The notes under the pieces were generated by a model. It was not told the origin of the DNA, did no database searches, and saw only the letters and a program-made list of their open reading frames with translations. Shown here one piece after another: positions 27,007 through 34,690 of a stretch of 64,000 bases of DNA. The DNA comes from Chthoniobacter flavus. GTDB taxonomy: Bacteria > Verrucomicrobiota > Verrucomicrobiia > Chthoniobacterales > JACTMZ01. Where the stretch lies: contig CAMDUL010000010.1 in assembly GCA_945878135.1 (NCBI GenBank), positions 24,621-88,620 of the forward strand, written 5' to 3'. Position 1 is the stretch's first letter. Each line of letters begins with the position of its first letter. A program made the translations under genes and the position numbers.

Positions 27007-27738
27007 TCAATACCTGAGAACTTTGGCGAGGAAACGTCGCGCGCTTTCGGTCTCCGGGGCGGCGAAAAACTCGCCGGCAGGACCGTGTTCCGCCATCCGG
27101 CCGTCGGCGAGGAAAGCGATCTGGTCGGCGACGGTGCGGGCGAAGTTCATGGCATGGGTGACGAGGATGAAGGTGCGGCCCTCGGATTTGAGGTCGGCGA
27201 TGACTTCCAACACTTCGGCGGTCATTTCCGGATCGAGGGCGGAGGTGGGTTCGTCGAAGAGGAGAAGCTTCGGACGGATGGCCACGGCGCGGGCGATGGC
27301 GACGCGTTGGCGTTGTCCGCCGGAGAGTTCGGCCGGACGTTTGTGGCCGTGGCCTTGGAGATGCAGACGTTCGAGAAGTTCTTCCGCGCGGCTGCGGGCT
27401 TCGTCGGGAGTCCGTCCGTGGACGGCGGTGAGGGGAAGCATGATATTGGCGAGGGCGTCGAGATGGGGAAAGAGGTTCCACGATTGGAAGACGGTGCCGA
27501 TGTTGCCGCGGTAGGCGCGAAGAGATTTCCCGGAAGCGGGCACGGGCTCGTGGTCGACGGTGATGGATCCCGCCTCGGGTGACTCCAACCCGCCGATGAG
27601 GCGCAGCAGGGTGGACTTGCCGCCACCGGAGGGGCCGAGCAAAGCGAGCACGTGCGGAAAATCGAGCGTCGCCGTGATATCGTCGATCACGGTGTGATCG
27701 CCGTAGCGCTTGGTGAGATGCTGCAACTCCAGTCGCAT
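27007..27738 (-). CDS. Amino-acid-type ABC transporter ATP-binding protein (GlnQ-like)
   Basis: The 243-residue ATPase has Walker A (LLGPSGGGKST), Q-loop (VFQSWNLFPH), signature LSGGQRQRVAIARA, Walker B LLFDEPTSALDPE and H-loop (VTHAMNFA). These are typical of the polar-amino-acid family. Together with the permease upstream it would drive uptake of an amino acid. A separate substrate-binding protein was not found in the window. The 120-base gap to the permease is filled by a nested inverted repeat. Confidence 0.9.
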   Translation of the reverse strand: MRLELQHLTKRYGDHTVIDDITATLDFPHVLALLGPSGGGKSTLLRLIGGLESPEAGSITVDHEPVPASGKSLRAYRGNIGTVFQSWNLFPHLDALANIMLPLTAVHGRTPDEARSRAEELLERLHLQGHGHKRPAELSGGQRQRVAIARAVAIRPKLLLFDEPTSALDPEMTAEVLEVIADLKSEGRTFILVTHAMNFARTVADQIAFLADGRMAEHGPAGEFFAAPETESARRFLAKVLRY

Positions 27739-27744
27739 TGCTAG

Positions 27745-27851
27745 TTGAGGGTTGAGGGTTGAAGGTTGAGGGTTTGGCGGGTCCGGCGGTCATAGACCGC
27801 CGCTACAAGTGGAGGATATTTTCTCTCAACTCTCATCGCTCAACCCTCAAC
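27745..27851. repeat. Nested inverted repeat with TTGAGGG heptads
   Basis: Four tandem TTGAGGG-like heptads (27745-27774) are matched by a complementary arm containing CAACCCTCAAC (27823-27851). Between the arms sits a TTGTAGCGGCG-family hairpin (27783-27808). The whole lies between the ABC permease and ATPase genes. Confidence 0.7.
27783..27808. repeat. TTGTAGCGGCG hairpin (copy 4)
   Basis: It reads CCGGCGGTCATAGACCGCCG plus CTACAA on the plus strand, a perfect GGCGGTC/GACCGCC stem. It is inserted between the arms of the TTGAGGG inverted repeat. Confidence 0.8.
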
Positions 27852-27857
27852 TGTTCT

Positions 27858-28604
27858 TCACGTTTCATAGCGGAACTTGTGCTCGAGATACCGGGCCAGA
27901 ATGGAAACGGGGAGAGTCAAAGCGAGGTAGCCGATGGCGAGGGGAAGATAGCTTTCCAGCGTGCTGTAAGTGGCGGAGTTGACTTGTTGGGCCGCGAGGG
28001 TGAATTCGCTGATGCCGAGGATGGAGAGGAGGGAACTGTCCTTGATGATCGAGGCGGCTTGTCCGGCCAGCGGGGGCATGACGTGCCGGATGGCCTGGGG
28101 GAAAATGACATGGCGGTAGGTTTGCCAGCGGGTCAGGCCGATGGCGCGGGCGGATTCGAGTTGCGATTTGCCGATGCTTTCGATCCCCGCGCGGATCATT
28201 TCGGCGATGTAGGCGCCGCTGAAGACGGCAAGAATGACGATTCCGGCGGTGTAGCGGTTTTGCAGACCGACCGCATCGGCCACGACGTAGAAGAGGATGA
28301 GAAGCTGGACGAGCAGCGGGGTTCCGCGGATGAGTTCGACGTAGCCGGTGGCGAGCCAGCGCAACGCGGGATACGGCGCGCGGCGTCCGAGGGCGGCGAG
28401 GAGTCCGAGCAAGACGCTGAGCACGAGGGCGGCCGCGGAAATCCAGATGGTGTTGAGCCAGCCGCGCCAGAAGACTTCGCGGTAGGCCCAGACGCCGGAC
28501 CAGTTCCAGCTGAGCGCTTGCAGGATGGCGAAGCAAACGGCAGCGAGCAGGGCGGCGCCGAGGAGGACGGAGATGACCGCGTTGATGGTGTGGTGGCGGG
28601 TCAT
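27858..28604 (-). CDS. Amino-acid-type ABC transporter permease
   Basis: The 248-residue protein has five to six membrane helices and the HisM/GlnP family signatures: YVELIRGTPLLVQLLILFYV, SGAYIAEMIRAGIESIGKSQ and the EAA-like loop ESARAIGLTRWQTYRHVIFP. KDSSLLSILGISEFTLAAQQ follows. It forms the inner-membrane channel with the ATPase at 27007. The ATG at 28604 matches the family N-terminus; upstream sequence is repeat. The binding protein must be encoded elsewhere. Confidence 0.88.
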   Translation of the reverse strand: MTRHHTINAVISVLLGAALLAAVCFAILQALSWNWSGVWAYREVFWRGWLNTIWISAAALVLSVLLGLLAALGRRAPYPALRWLATGYVELIRGTPLLVQLLILFYVVADAVGLQNRYTAGIVILAVFSGAYIAEMIRAGIESIGKSQLESARAIGLTRWQTYRHVIFPQAIRHVMPPLAGQAASIIKDSSLLSILGISEFTLAAQQVNSATYSTLESYLPLAIGYLALTLPVSILARYLEHKFRYET

Positions 28605-28616
28605 GGCGAAGCGCAA

Positions 28617-28642
28617 CCGGCGGACATAGTCCGCCGCTACAA
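28617..28642. repeat. TTGTAGCGGCG hairpin (copy 5)
   Basis: A perfect GGCGGAC/GTCCGCC stem is followed by GCTACAAT. Its TAG on the minus strand (28639-28637) is the stop codon of mazG. Confidence 0.8.
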
Positions 28643-29431
28643 TTTGTGGGATTTGGCGGTGGCCCAAAGACCCTCGAGTTCTCCGGGTGTCAGGTCCTCC
28701 AGCTTTTGGTTCTCGGCGGCGGCGGAGGTTTCCATGTGTTGGAAGCGGGCGACGAACCGCTGGTTGGCGTGTTCGAGGGCCAGTTCGGGTTCGATGCCGA
28801 GCTTGCGGGCCATGTTCACCGCGGTGAAAAGGAGGTCGCCGAGTTCGTGTTCGAGGGCTTTGCGGTCGCCGGATTCGATTTCGACCGCGAGTTCGGCGAG
28901 CTCTTCACGGAATTTGTCGATGACTCCGGCGGTGTCCGGCCAGTCGAAGCCGACGCGGGCGGCCTTCTTCTGGATGTTGGCCGCGCGGATGAGGGCGGGG
29001 AGGGCGCGCGGGATGCCGTCCATGATCGAGGCGCGTGCGCCTTTTTCCTGCCGCTTGATCTGCTCCCATTGGCGGAGGACGGCCTGGGTGTCGGCGGCGT
29101 CGACGTCGCCGAAGACGTGGGGATGCCGGCGGATGAGCTTCTCGCACGTCTCGCGGGCGGCGTCCTCCAAAGTGAAGGCTCCGCGTTCGGCGGCGAGATC
29201 GGTGTGGAAGACGACCTGGAGGAGAAGATCCCCGAGTTCCTCGCGGAGGTTGGCGTCGTCCGCGTTGCTGATGGCGTCGATCGTCTCGCAGGCTTCCTCG
29301 AGGAGTCCGGCGCGGAGGGATTCGTGGGTTTGCTCGCGGTCCCAAGGACAACCTTCCGGCGAGCGGAGGAGGCTGACGATGGCGCGGAGGCGGGCGACGG
29401 GTTCGGCCGGGAGATTTTCTAGATGCGCCAT
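28637..29431 (-). CDS. mazG: Nucleoside triphosphate pyrophosphohydrolase MazG
   Basis: The 264-residue protein has two tandem MazG domains. The first has CPWDREQTHESLRAGLLEEA and LREELGDLLLQVVFH; the second has DKFREELAELAVEIESGD and LEHELGDLLFTAVNMAR. The EE-x-x-E and E-x-x-D metal-binding pairs are present in both. It hydrolyses NTPs or dNTPs to monophosphates and clears aberrant nucleotides. It overlaps the upstream DUF2270 gene by 13 bases. The last codons after WATAKSHKL run into a repeat that supplies the stop. Confidence 0.93.
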   Translation of the reverse strand: MAHLENLPAEPVARLRAIVSLLRSPEGCPWDREQTHESLRAGLLEEACETIDAISNADDANLREELGDLLLQVVFHTDLAAERGAFTLEDAARETCEKLIRRHPHVFGDVDAADTQAVLRQWEQIKRQEKGARASIMDGIPRALPALIRAANIQKKAARVGFDWPDTAGVIDKFREELAELAVEIESGDRKALEHELGDLLFTAVNMARKLGIEPELALEHANQRFVARFQHMETSAAAENQKLEDLTPGELEGLWATAKSHKL

Positions 29432-30120
29432 TGCTCCTTGTGGCTGCCGCGGAGGTCGGTCACTTCACCGGCGCTATTGACCGAGACATACCAGGTCAGG
29501 GCGGTGGCTGCGAGGATGGTGACGAGGAGGACGCCGCCCACAAGCCATGCGGGGAGTTCGCCCACCGCGAGCGCCTGGTAGAAGGCGGACCACGAGTCGA
29601 TGGGCGGGCTGGCGTGCATGAAGATTTTGGTCATCCACGCGACGATAATGATGGCGATGATGAAAACGTAGTTCCGTTTGAGCCGGCGACCGACCGCCTC
29701 CAGTTTGCTGATCTTGAAAGAAGGGAGGATGAGATCCTCGCAGACCAGCTTTTGCCAGTCGCCGCCGAGGAGCTTGGGATTGCGGGAAACCGTGGCGACA
29801 AGGAAGTGGGACTCGATCATGCGGACACGGCCGCGGAAGGCGTCATAGAAGCGGTAACGCCGCGCTTCGATCCACAGCATCATCCAGACGATGACGAGAT
29901 TGAAAAAGAAGATGATGTGGGGGATGTCGCGGAAGGAGAAGGCCACGGTGACGATGGTGGTGGTGCTGGTGATGGCCCAGGTGGTGGTGATGTCGAGGCG
30001 CTGGCGCCAGACCATGATGCGTCCGAGTTCGCCGCGGTAAAAGTGGGCCATGGCGTTGACGTAGCACGGGTCGTGCAACTCGTCGCCGTTGGTGCGGGTG
30101 ATGGAGCGGTCGCTGTCCAT
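29419..30120 (-). CDS. DUF2270 integral membrane protein
   Basis: The 233-residue protein has four predicted helices and DUF2270 hallmarks. NAMAHFYRGELGRIMVWRQR precedes TM1-2 (TWAITSTTTIVTVAFSF, FFFNLVIVWMMLWIEARRYR). SHFLVATVSRNPKLLGGDWQ is a cytoplasmic loop. RLKRNYVFIIAIIIVAWMTKIF is TM3, and TM4 is near the C-terminus. Function is unknown. It lies 4 bases downstream of the pseudo-rhomboid gene and overlaps mazG, inside a minus-strand operon. Confidence 0.8.
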   Translation of the reverse strand: MDSDRSITRTNGDELHDPCYVNAMAHFYRGELGRIMVWRQRLDITTTWAITSTTTIVTVAFSFRDIPHIIFFFNLVIVWMMLWIEARRYRFYDAFRGRVRMIESHFLVATVSRNPKLLGGDWQKLVCEDLILPSFKISKLEAVGRRLKRNYVFIIAIIIVAWMTKIFMHASPPIDSWSAFYQALAVGELPAWLVGGVLLVTILAATALTWYVSVNSAGEVTDLRGSHKEQWRI

Positions 30121-30124
30121 GGGA

Positions 30125-31000
30125 TCAGCGCCGCTCCCGTTCGAGCAGGAGCGCGCGGGCCCGCTCGAGTTGCTCGCGCTCGCGCCGGGTCAGGCTGGCG
30201 AGCCCGTCGCGGGAAATTTTCTCGAGCAGCGGATCGATGATGCGGTGGGGGTCGACGGGTTCGGAGTCGGGGTCCTTGACCACGCGCAAGCGCGGGCGGC
30301 CGGCGCGTCCGGCAGCGGGGCGGAGGCGGGACATGAACTCGAGCTTCATTGCCGAGCCGTGACGGATGGCATAGTAGGCGAGGAAAGCGGTGGCGAGGAG
30401 CACAAGCATCTGGGGCCAATCCCGCCCGGCGAGGAGTTGGAGGGAGGAAAGTCCGAGCAGGACCCAGGCGAAAACCTTGGCCGGGATCTGGAAGAGAAGT
30501 TGGGCACCCGGGTAGAGCGCGGCAAAGGCGAGGAAGACGGCGAAGTTCGCCCACCCGTGGGAGAGGGTGAAGATCTGGCCGGTGACCAGCGCCGTCGCGA
30601 GCAGCAGCGAGGGGCCGAGGAGCAGGAAGCCGAGGTAGAGACGGACGAATCCCTTGCGCCCGAGGTATTGCTCCACGTCGCGGCCGAAGATGTAGACCAT
30701 GACCAGCGAGATGATGAACCAAGGGTCGGGCGGATTGACGAAAGCGTAGGTGAAGCAGCGCCAGATTTCCCCGTGGCGGAGGGCGTCTTCGGTATTGAAC
30801 CGGAATTTCTCGAGGAGTCCGTCGGCGCCGGAAGCCAGCGCGACAGCGACCCCGATCATGGAGAGGACATAGAGAGCCACGATGATGGTCGTGGCATAGA
30901 CCGGAACACGGCCGACCCAAGTGATTGGATCATAGTTTTCGGAGCTGCGGTGGGTGATCACGGGGAAAGCCAGACTAGCGGCGTTCGGGCGGGTGGACAA
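30125..31000 (-). CDS. Rhomboid-fold membrane protein lacking the catalytic serine
   Basis: The 291-residue protein has about six helices. The region GEIWRCFTYAFVNPP aligns with the rhomboid GE-W-R-x-x-T-x-x-F-x-H loop, and SHGWANFAVFLAFAALYPGA aligns with the GASGAxxG catalytic helix. The serine position is Asn and the flanking glycines are changed. The C-terminal tail (IIDPLLEKISRDGLASLTRR) resembles the domain that ends many rhomboid proteases. I infer a catalytically dead pseudo-rhomboid. The ATG start overlaps the DUF3431 gene by 26 bases; GTG at 30961 would avoid this. Confidence 0.7.
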   Translation of the reverse strand: MSTRPNAASLAFPVITHRSSENYDPITWVGRVPVYATTIIVALYVLSMIGVAVALASGADGLLEKFRFNTEDALRHGEIWRCFTYAFVNPPDPWFIISLVMVYIFGRDVEQYLGRKGFVRLYLGFLLLGPSLLLATALVTGQIFTLSHGWANFAVFLAFAALYPGAQLLFQIPAKVFAWVLLGLSSLQLLAGRDWPQMLVLLATAFLAYYAIRHGSAMKLEFMSRLRPAAGRAGRPRLRVVKDPDSEPVDPHRIIDPLLEKISRDGLASLTRREREQLERARALLLERERR

Positions 31001-31694
31001 GGGGAAGAGGGTTCAGTGATGTTGAGTCGGTCAGGCGCCTGATGGGTTTGAAGTAGGCGGTCATTTGGTCGGCGGGTAGCCGGGCGGCCGTGCCGTCCGT
31101 GGCGAAAACGCGGTCCCAGCAGCGCTCGAAACAGTGGGGGGCGAGGGGGAAGTCGGAGGCCATGACCCCGGCGCGGCGGTAAAAGTCCGCGGTCCGGCGC
31201 CGGGCGGCCTCGCGGGTCACCGCGAACTGGGCGCCGACGAAGAAGCGGTAAAGCTCGGGGCCGGGTTGCCCGAACAGCTGTTGGTGAAAGTCATCGAGCG
31301 GCAATTCGGTGCGGTCGGGGTTTTTGCTCCACGGGACGAAGAGACGCCGCCCGCGCGCGTCGTCGGTATCGGCGAGGAATCCCAGCCAATGGAAGTCGGC
31401 AACGGATTCGCGTTCTTCGGCCAAAGCGCGGAGGCGAGCGTGCAGATCGGGCGCGTGGTCGAACGGATGGCCTTGGACGAACACGGTTACATCCGCGAGC
31501 GTCTCGTATCGCCCGGTGAGATGATGGAGGTAGGTGTGTGCTTCCCGGCCGATGTTCGGGAGGGTGGTGGCGTTCGGGATGTCCTCGCCTTTGTTGTAGA
31601 GCGTGACGCTGAATTCCCCCGGCACGCGGCGCAGCCAGGCCAAATCCTCGGTGTGCCGTGCGACGACGAGTTCAAGTCGCGGCGGGGTTTTCAA
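30975..31694 (-). CDS. DUF3431-like protein
   Basis: The 239-residue protein reads LVVARHTEDLAWLRRVPGEF, VTLYNKGEDI, LPNIGREAHTYLHHLTGRYE and VTVFVQGHPFDH. This succession of motifs is typical of DUF3431, a family whose biochemical role is undescribed, although glycosyltransferase-like folds have been proposed. It has no signal peptide. The start is TTG at 31694, overlapping the stop of the HDAC-like gene by one base triplet (TTGA). It is followed by the pseudo-rhomboid gene. Confidence 0.78.
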   Translation of the reverse strand: MKTPPRLELVVARHTEDLAWLRRVPGEFSVTLYNKGEDIPNATTLPNIGREAHTYLHHLTGRYETLADVTVFVQGHPFDHAPDLHARLRALAEERESVADFHWLGFLADTDDARGRRLFVPWSKNPDRTELPLDDFHQQLFGQPGPELYRFFVGAQFAVTREAARRRTADFYRRAGVMASDFPLAPHCFERCWDRVFATDGTAARLPADQMTAYFKPIRRLTDSTSLNPLPLVHPPERR

Positions 31695-32680
31695 TTGATT
31701 CGGGAGGTAGGGACACGCGGCTCGCGTGTCCGTGTTGCTGCGGGCGGACGAGCGGGCTGCTCGTTCCTACCTTGGTTGGTAAAGAACTCGGCGGCGATGG
31801 TGATCGTGTTGGCGTGCAGGCGGGCGGTCATTCCCGGCGCGCGGTGGTAGCCGCCGCCGTAGAGGACGGCCACGGGAAGATCTCGCTGCCGGCACCAATC
31901 GACGACAAACCGGTCGCGGGTGGCCATGTGCCCGGTGGTCAATCGCATCTGGCCGAAGCGGTCGTTTTCGTGGACGTCGGCACCGGAGATCCAGATGACG
32001 AGACCGGCGGGAAACCGGTCGAGCGCGGACGGGAGGGTGTCGGCGAGGGCGGCGAGGTAGTCGTCGCCCGAGACCTCGCGGGGGAGTCCGACGTCGAGGT
32101 CGCCGGGTTCCTTGGCGCTGGGGTAATTTCGTTCGCCGTGGATCGAGTAGGTGAAGACGCGTTCGTCAGCGCGGAAAATGCAATGGGTCCCGTTGCCTTG
32201 GTGCGCATCGGTGTCGGCGACGAAAATGCGAAGGTCCGGTTGCCTCTCGTGCAGGTCGCGGATGGCGACAGCGACATCATTGAGCACGCAATAGCCGAGG
32301 CCGCGCTCGGGGAAAGCGTGATGCGTGCCGCCGGCCAGGTTGGCGGCCATGCCGTGGGCGAGCGCGTGATGGCAGGCGGCGACGGTGGCGGCGGTTTCGA
32401 GGGAGGACCGGCGGAGCAGGCGCGGTTGCCAGGGGAGTCCAAGCTTGTGGACCTCGGTGTTGTCGAGGGTGCCGTGGGCCAGTTTGAGGAGATAGTCGCT
32501 GGTGTGGACGCGGAGGAGCTGGCGGTTCGAAGCCGGTGCGACCGGGCTAATCCGGACGGGTGCATTTTCCGCGACGAGCAGGTCGTGGGCCTGCGGGAAT
32601 TTTTCCATGGGGAATGCATGGCCGGGCGGAAGGGGCAGGAAAAATTCCGGATGGTAAAAGCAGCGCAGGCGCGGCGGCAT
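31691..32680 (-). CDS. Histone deacetylase-family hydrolase
   Basis: The 329-residue protein has arginase/deacetylase-fold motifs: LAGGTHHAFPERGLGYCVLN (His-His dyad), VADTDAHQGNG (DxDxHxGNG metal site), WISGADVHENDRFGQMRL and VAVLYGGGYHR. It likely removes acetyl groups from a small amine or from protein. ATG at 32680 fits the family start; an in-frame ATG at 32716 is further upstream. The last 23 or so residues (RNEQPARPPAATRTREPRVP then TSRIN) are encoded by an intergenic hairpin repeat, so the tail is a recent addition. Confidence 0.85.
   Translation of the reverse strand: MPPRLRCFYHPEFFLPLPPGHAFPMEKFPQAHDLLVAENAPVRISPVAPASNRQLLRVHTSDYLLKLAHGTLDNTEVHKLGLPWQPRLLRRSSLETAATVAACHHALAHGMAANLAGGTHHAFPERGLGYCVLNDVAVAIRDLHERQPDLRIFVADTDAHQGNGTHCIFRADERVFTYSIHGERNYPSAKEPGDLDVGLPREVSGDDYLAALADTLPSALDRFPAGLVIWISGADVHENDRFGQMRLTTGHMATRDRFVVDWCRQRDLPVAVLYGGGYHRAPGMTARLHANTITIAAEFFTNQGRNEQPARPPAATRTREPRVPTSRIN
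31706..31771. repeat. GGTAGGG two-hairpin repeat (copy 1)
   Basis: The outer stem GGTAGG/CCTACC encloses hairpin GACACGCGGCTCGCGTGTC and hairpin CGAGCGGGCTGCTCG. A second copy is at 41590-41654. Here it is translated as the C-terminal tail of the deacetylase-family gene. Confidence 0.8.
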
Positions 32681-32742
32681 GGAGGAAAGGATGCAAGGAG
32701 GGGGTTGGCGCGGCAAACCATCTGATGCATCTTGGCGACGGC

Positions 32743-33630
32743 ATGGATTGGATCTCCCGCGACCAATGGACTGATCGGGCCCGGGAAAACACGGACGCCC
32801 ACCGGCTGGCGAGCGGGAGAGATGGATATTTGGACCGCTACGGGGACTGGATCGTGTGGAGCGGTGGCCAAGCGCCCCGGGTGGAGGTTTTGCGCGGGGA
32901 GTTGCTCGGACATTTCGGGTTCGCGCCGCGGGGGTATCTGGGACGCGAGTTGGTGCGAAAGGCTTCGGAACAAAGGCCGGCGGAATTGCTCGCCGGGGAG
33001 GAGCCCGGGAAGATCGTGGTGCGCGAGAACGGGTTTTCCTACGAAGTCGAACCGGCCTCCGGGTATTCGTCGGGCTTGTTTTTGGACCAGCGGCTGAATC
33101 GCCATTGGGTGGCCGCGCTCGGATCGAAGCGCATGCTCAATCTATTTGCCTACACGTGCAGCTTCACGGTCTGCGCCGCGGCGGGAGGCGCGGAAACGTG
33201 CAGCGTGGATGCGGCGAAGCGTGTGCTGGGGTGCGGGCGGGAAAATTTGCAACGTAACGGGATCGATCCGGCGGACGGCCACCGGTTTTTGGCCGACGAT
33301 GCGGTGAAAGTCGTGCCGCGTCTGGCCAAGCGGGGGGAGACTTTCGATCTCATCGTGCTCGATCCGCCGACCTTCGGACGTGCGGATGGCCGGGTCTTCC
33401 GGATCGAGAAAGATTTGTCCGGGTTGGTCCGCGACTGTTTCGAGATCCTTGCTCCGGGCGGATGGTTGCTGGTCTCCGCCAATTACGCGGAATGGGATGC
33501 GCGGGACTTGCGTGCGGTCTGCGAGGAGTCGTTGGGGGGAGCACGGTTCGCGATAGAAGCAGGACAGCTTCCCGCCGAGATCCCGCACGGGGCCGTTTCG
33601 TGGCGTTTACGGAAGTCCGGACCGGAGTGA
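32743..33630 (+). CDS. Class I SAM-dependent rRNA-type methyltransferase (RlmI-like)
   Basis: The 295-residue protein has an N-terminal region (WIVWSGGQ, PGKIVVRENGFSYEVEPASG) and SGLFLDQRLNRHW. A Rossmann SAM-binding core follows (MLNLFAYTCSFTVCAAAGGA), with a catalytic loop VLDPPTFGR. These are features of the RlmI/RlmK 23S rRNA cytosine-5 methyltransferases. ATG at 32743 was preferred to 32725 because MDWIS resembles the family N-terminus. It is divergent from the deacetylase gene, with 62 bases between starts. Confidence 0.82.
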   Translation: MDWISRDQWTDRARENTDAHRLASGRDGYLDRYGDWIVWSGGQAPRVEVLRGELLGHFGFAPRGYLGRELVRKASEQRPAELLAGEEPGKIVVRENGFSYEVEPASGYSSGLFLDQRLNRHWVAALGSKRMLNLFAYTCSFTVCAAAGGAETCSVDAAKRVLGCGRENLQRNGIDPADGHRFLADDAVKVVPRLAKRGETFDLIVLDPPTFGRADGRVFRIEKDLSGLVRDCFEILAPGGWLLVSANYAEWDARDLRAVCEESLGGARFAIEAGQLPAEIPHGAVSWRLRKSGPE

Positions 33631-33675
33631 CGGATTGGCGTTGCCGGCCGGCGGACCGGGGAGAACAATCACGGC

Positions 33676-34425
33676 ATGAGCCGAACTGCGATTCTCCTCC
33701 TTGTCATGGCAAGTGTGGCCTGGCCAGCGTGGGCCCGGGCGGCGGAACAAAAACCGGTGTTGATGGTCCTGACCAGCCATGCGCAATTGGGTGATACGGG
33801 CAAGACGACCGGATTTTTTCTCGGTGAAGTGACGCATCCGCTTGAGGTGTTCGAGAAGGCCGGTCTGACGGTGGAGCTTGTCTCGATCAAAGGCGGTGAA
33901 CCGCCGGTCGATGGTCTTGATTTGGACGATCCGGTCAACGCGCGTTATTGGAACGATCCGGCGTTTCGTGCCAAGTTGTCCGCGACGAAGAAGCTGGCTG
34001 AGGTCAACCCGACGGACTTCGCGGGTGTTTATTTCTCCGGGGGCCATGGGACGATGTGGGATTTTCCGGATGACGAGGCCGTGCAAAAAGCGGCGCGCGA
34101 AGTCTACGAGGCGGGCGCGCCGGTCGGTGCGGTGTGCCATGGCCCTGCGGCGTTGGTCAATGTGAAGCTCTCCGACGGCAGCTATCTGGTCGATGGCAAG
34201 GAGGTCAGTGCTTTTACCAATCAGGAGGAGGAGAAGGTGGGGCTGACCGAGGTGGTTCCGTTTTTGCTCGCGACGAAGTTGGAGGAGCGCGGTGCGAAGC
34301 ATCTGCCGGCCCCGGATTTCGAGAAGCAGGTGGCGGTCAGTGGGCGCCTGGTCACGGGGCAGAATCCGGCTTCGGCTGCCGGAGTGGCGGAGAAGATGGT
34401 TGAAATGCTAAAGGGCCAGCCCTGA
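33676..34425 (+). CDS. Exported DJ-1/PfpI-family protein
   Basis: The 249-residue protein has a signal peptide (ILLLVMASVAWPAWARAAE) and then a type 1 glutamine amidotransferase-like fold. VFEKAGLTVELVSIKGG and FSGGHGTMWDFPDDEAV are followed by the nucleophile elbow GAVCHGPAALVN (Cys154, His155). Related Hsp31/YhbO-type proteins act as glyoxalases, deglycases or chaperones. The signal peptide means it acts outside the cytoplasm, which is less usual. The gene stands alone, 45 bases after the methyltransferase. Confidence 0.83.
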   Translation: MSRTAILLLVMASVAWPAWARAAEQKPVLMVLTSHAQLGDTGKTTGFFLGEVTHPLEVFEKAGLTVELVSIKGGEPPVDGLDLDDPVNARYWNDPAFRAKLSATKKLAEVNPTDFAGVYFSGGHGTMWDFPDDEAVQKAAREVYEAGAPVGAVCHGPAALVNVKLSDGSYLVDGKEVSAFTNQEEEKVGLTEVVPFLLATKLEERGAKHLPAPDFEKQVAVSGRLVTGQNPASAAGVAEKMVEMLKGQP

Positions 34426-34465
34426 TTCGAGCGGGTCAGCGTATAGAAAATACCAGGGACAAGCC

Positions 34466-34474
34466 TATACCTTG
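34466..34474 (+). promoter_or_regulatory. TATACCTTG, candidate -10 of a leaderless small gene
   Basis: The same nine bases occur at 3811. The first six are -10-like and the GTG of the next gene is 8 bases further on, which is the spacing of a leaderless transcript. This is inference; no -35 box is clear. Confidence 0.3.
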
Positions 34475-34479
34475 CCCCC

Positions 34480-34608
34480 GTGGCCGTCGGCAGCTACCGC
34501 GTCATTTTTGAATACGAAATGATCGGCGGAAAGCGGACGGCGACCTGCGTTTTTGCCGGGGCGCGGCGCTGGGTTTACGAGACCTTCCAGAGCCGGCTGA
34601 TGGAATAA
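34480..34608 (+). CDS. Unknown 42-residue protein
   Basis: From GTG 34480 the product reads VAVGSYRVIFEYEMIGGKRT, ATCVFAGARRWVYETFQSRL and then ME. The alternation of hydrophobic and charged residues suggests a small beta-sheet protein. G+C-rich third positions fit coding. No Shine-Dalgarno is visible; instead a -10-like TATACC is 8 bases upstream, consistent with leaderless translation. I recognise no family. It is convergent with the peroxiredoxin gene across an inverted repeat. Confidence 0.45.
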   Translation: MAVGSYRVIFEYEMIGGKRTATCVFAGARRWVYETFQSRLME

Positions 34609-34623
34609 AAATTGAACAGAAGC

Positions 34624-34686
34624 TAACGAAGGAAACGAAGGGGAGACGGACCTGGTTTGTGTTTGGCCCTTTGTTTCCTTTTGTTA
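34624..34686. repeat. Inverted repeat AACGAAGGAAAC... between convergent genes
   Basis: The arm TAACGAAGGAAACGAAGGG (34624-34642) pairs with CCCTTTGTTTCCTTTTGTTA (34667-34686) with a few mismatches. It is A/T-rich and likely serves as a bidirectional terminator between the small gene and the peroxiredoxin gene. Confidence 0.65.
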
Positions 34687-34690
34687 AAAA

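Noticed and set aside
24637..27582. A 981-codon plus-strand open frame opposite the glycosyltransferase genes
   Set aside because: It is antisense to the GT4 and ABC-ATPase genes, has no domain pattern, and arises because G+C-rich codons lack stops on the opposite strand.
27745..27774. TTGAGGG tandem heptads as a CRISPR array or telomere-like repeat
   Set aside because: Units are seven bases with no spacers and only about four copies; a matching inverted arm makes it a palindrome-forming element instead.
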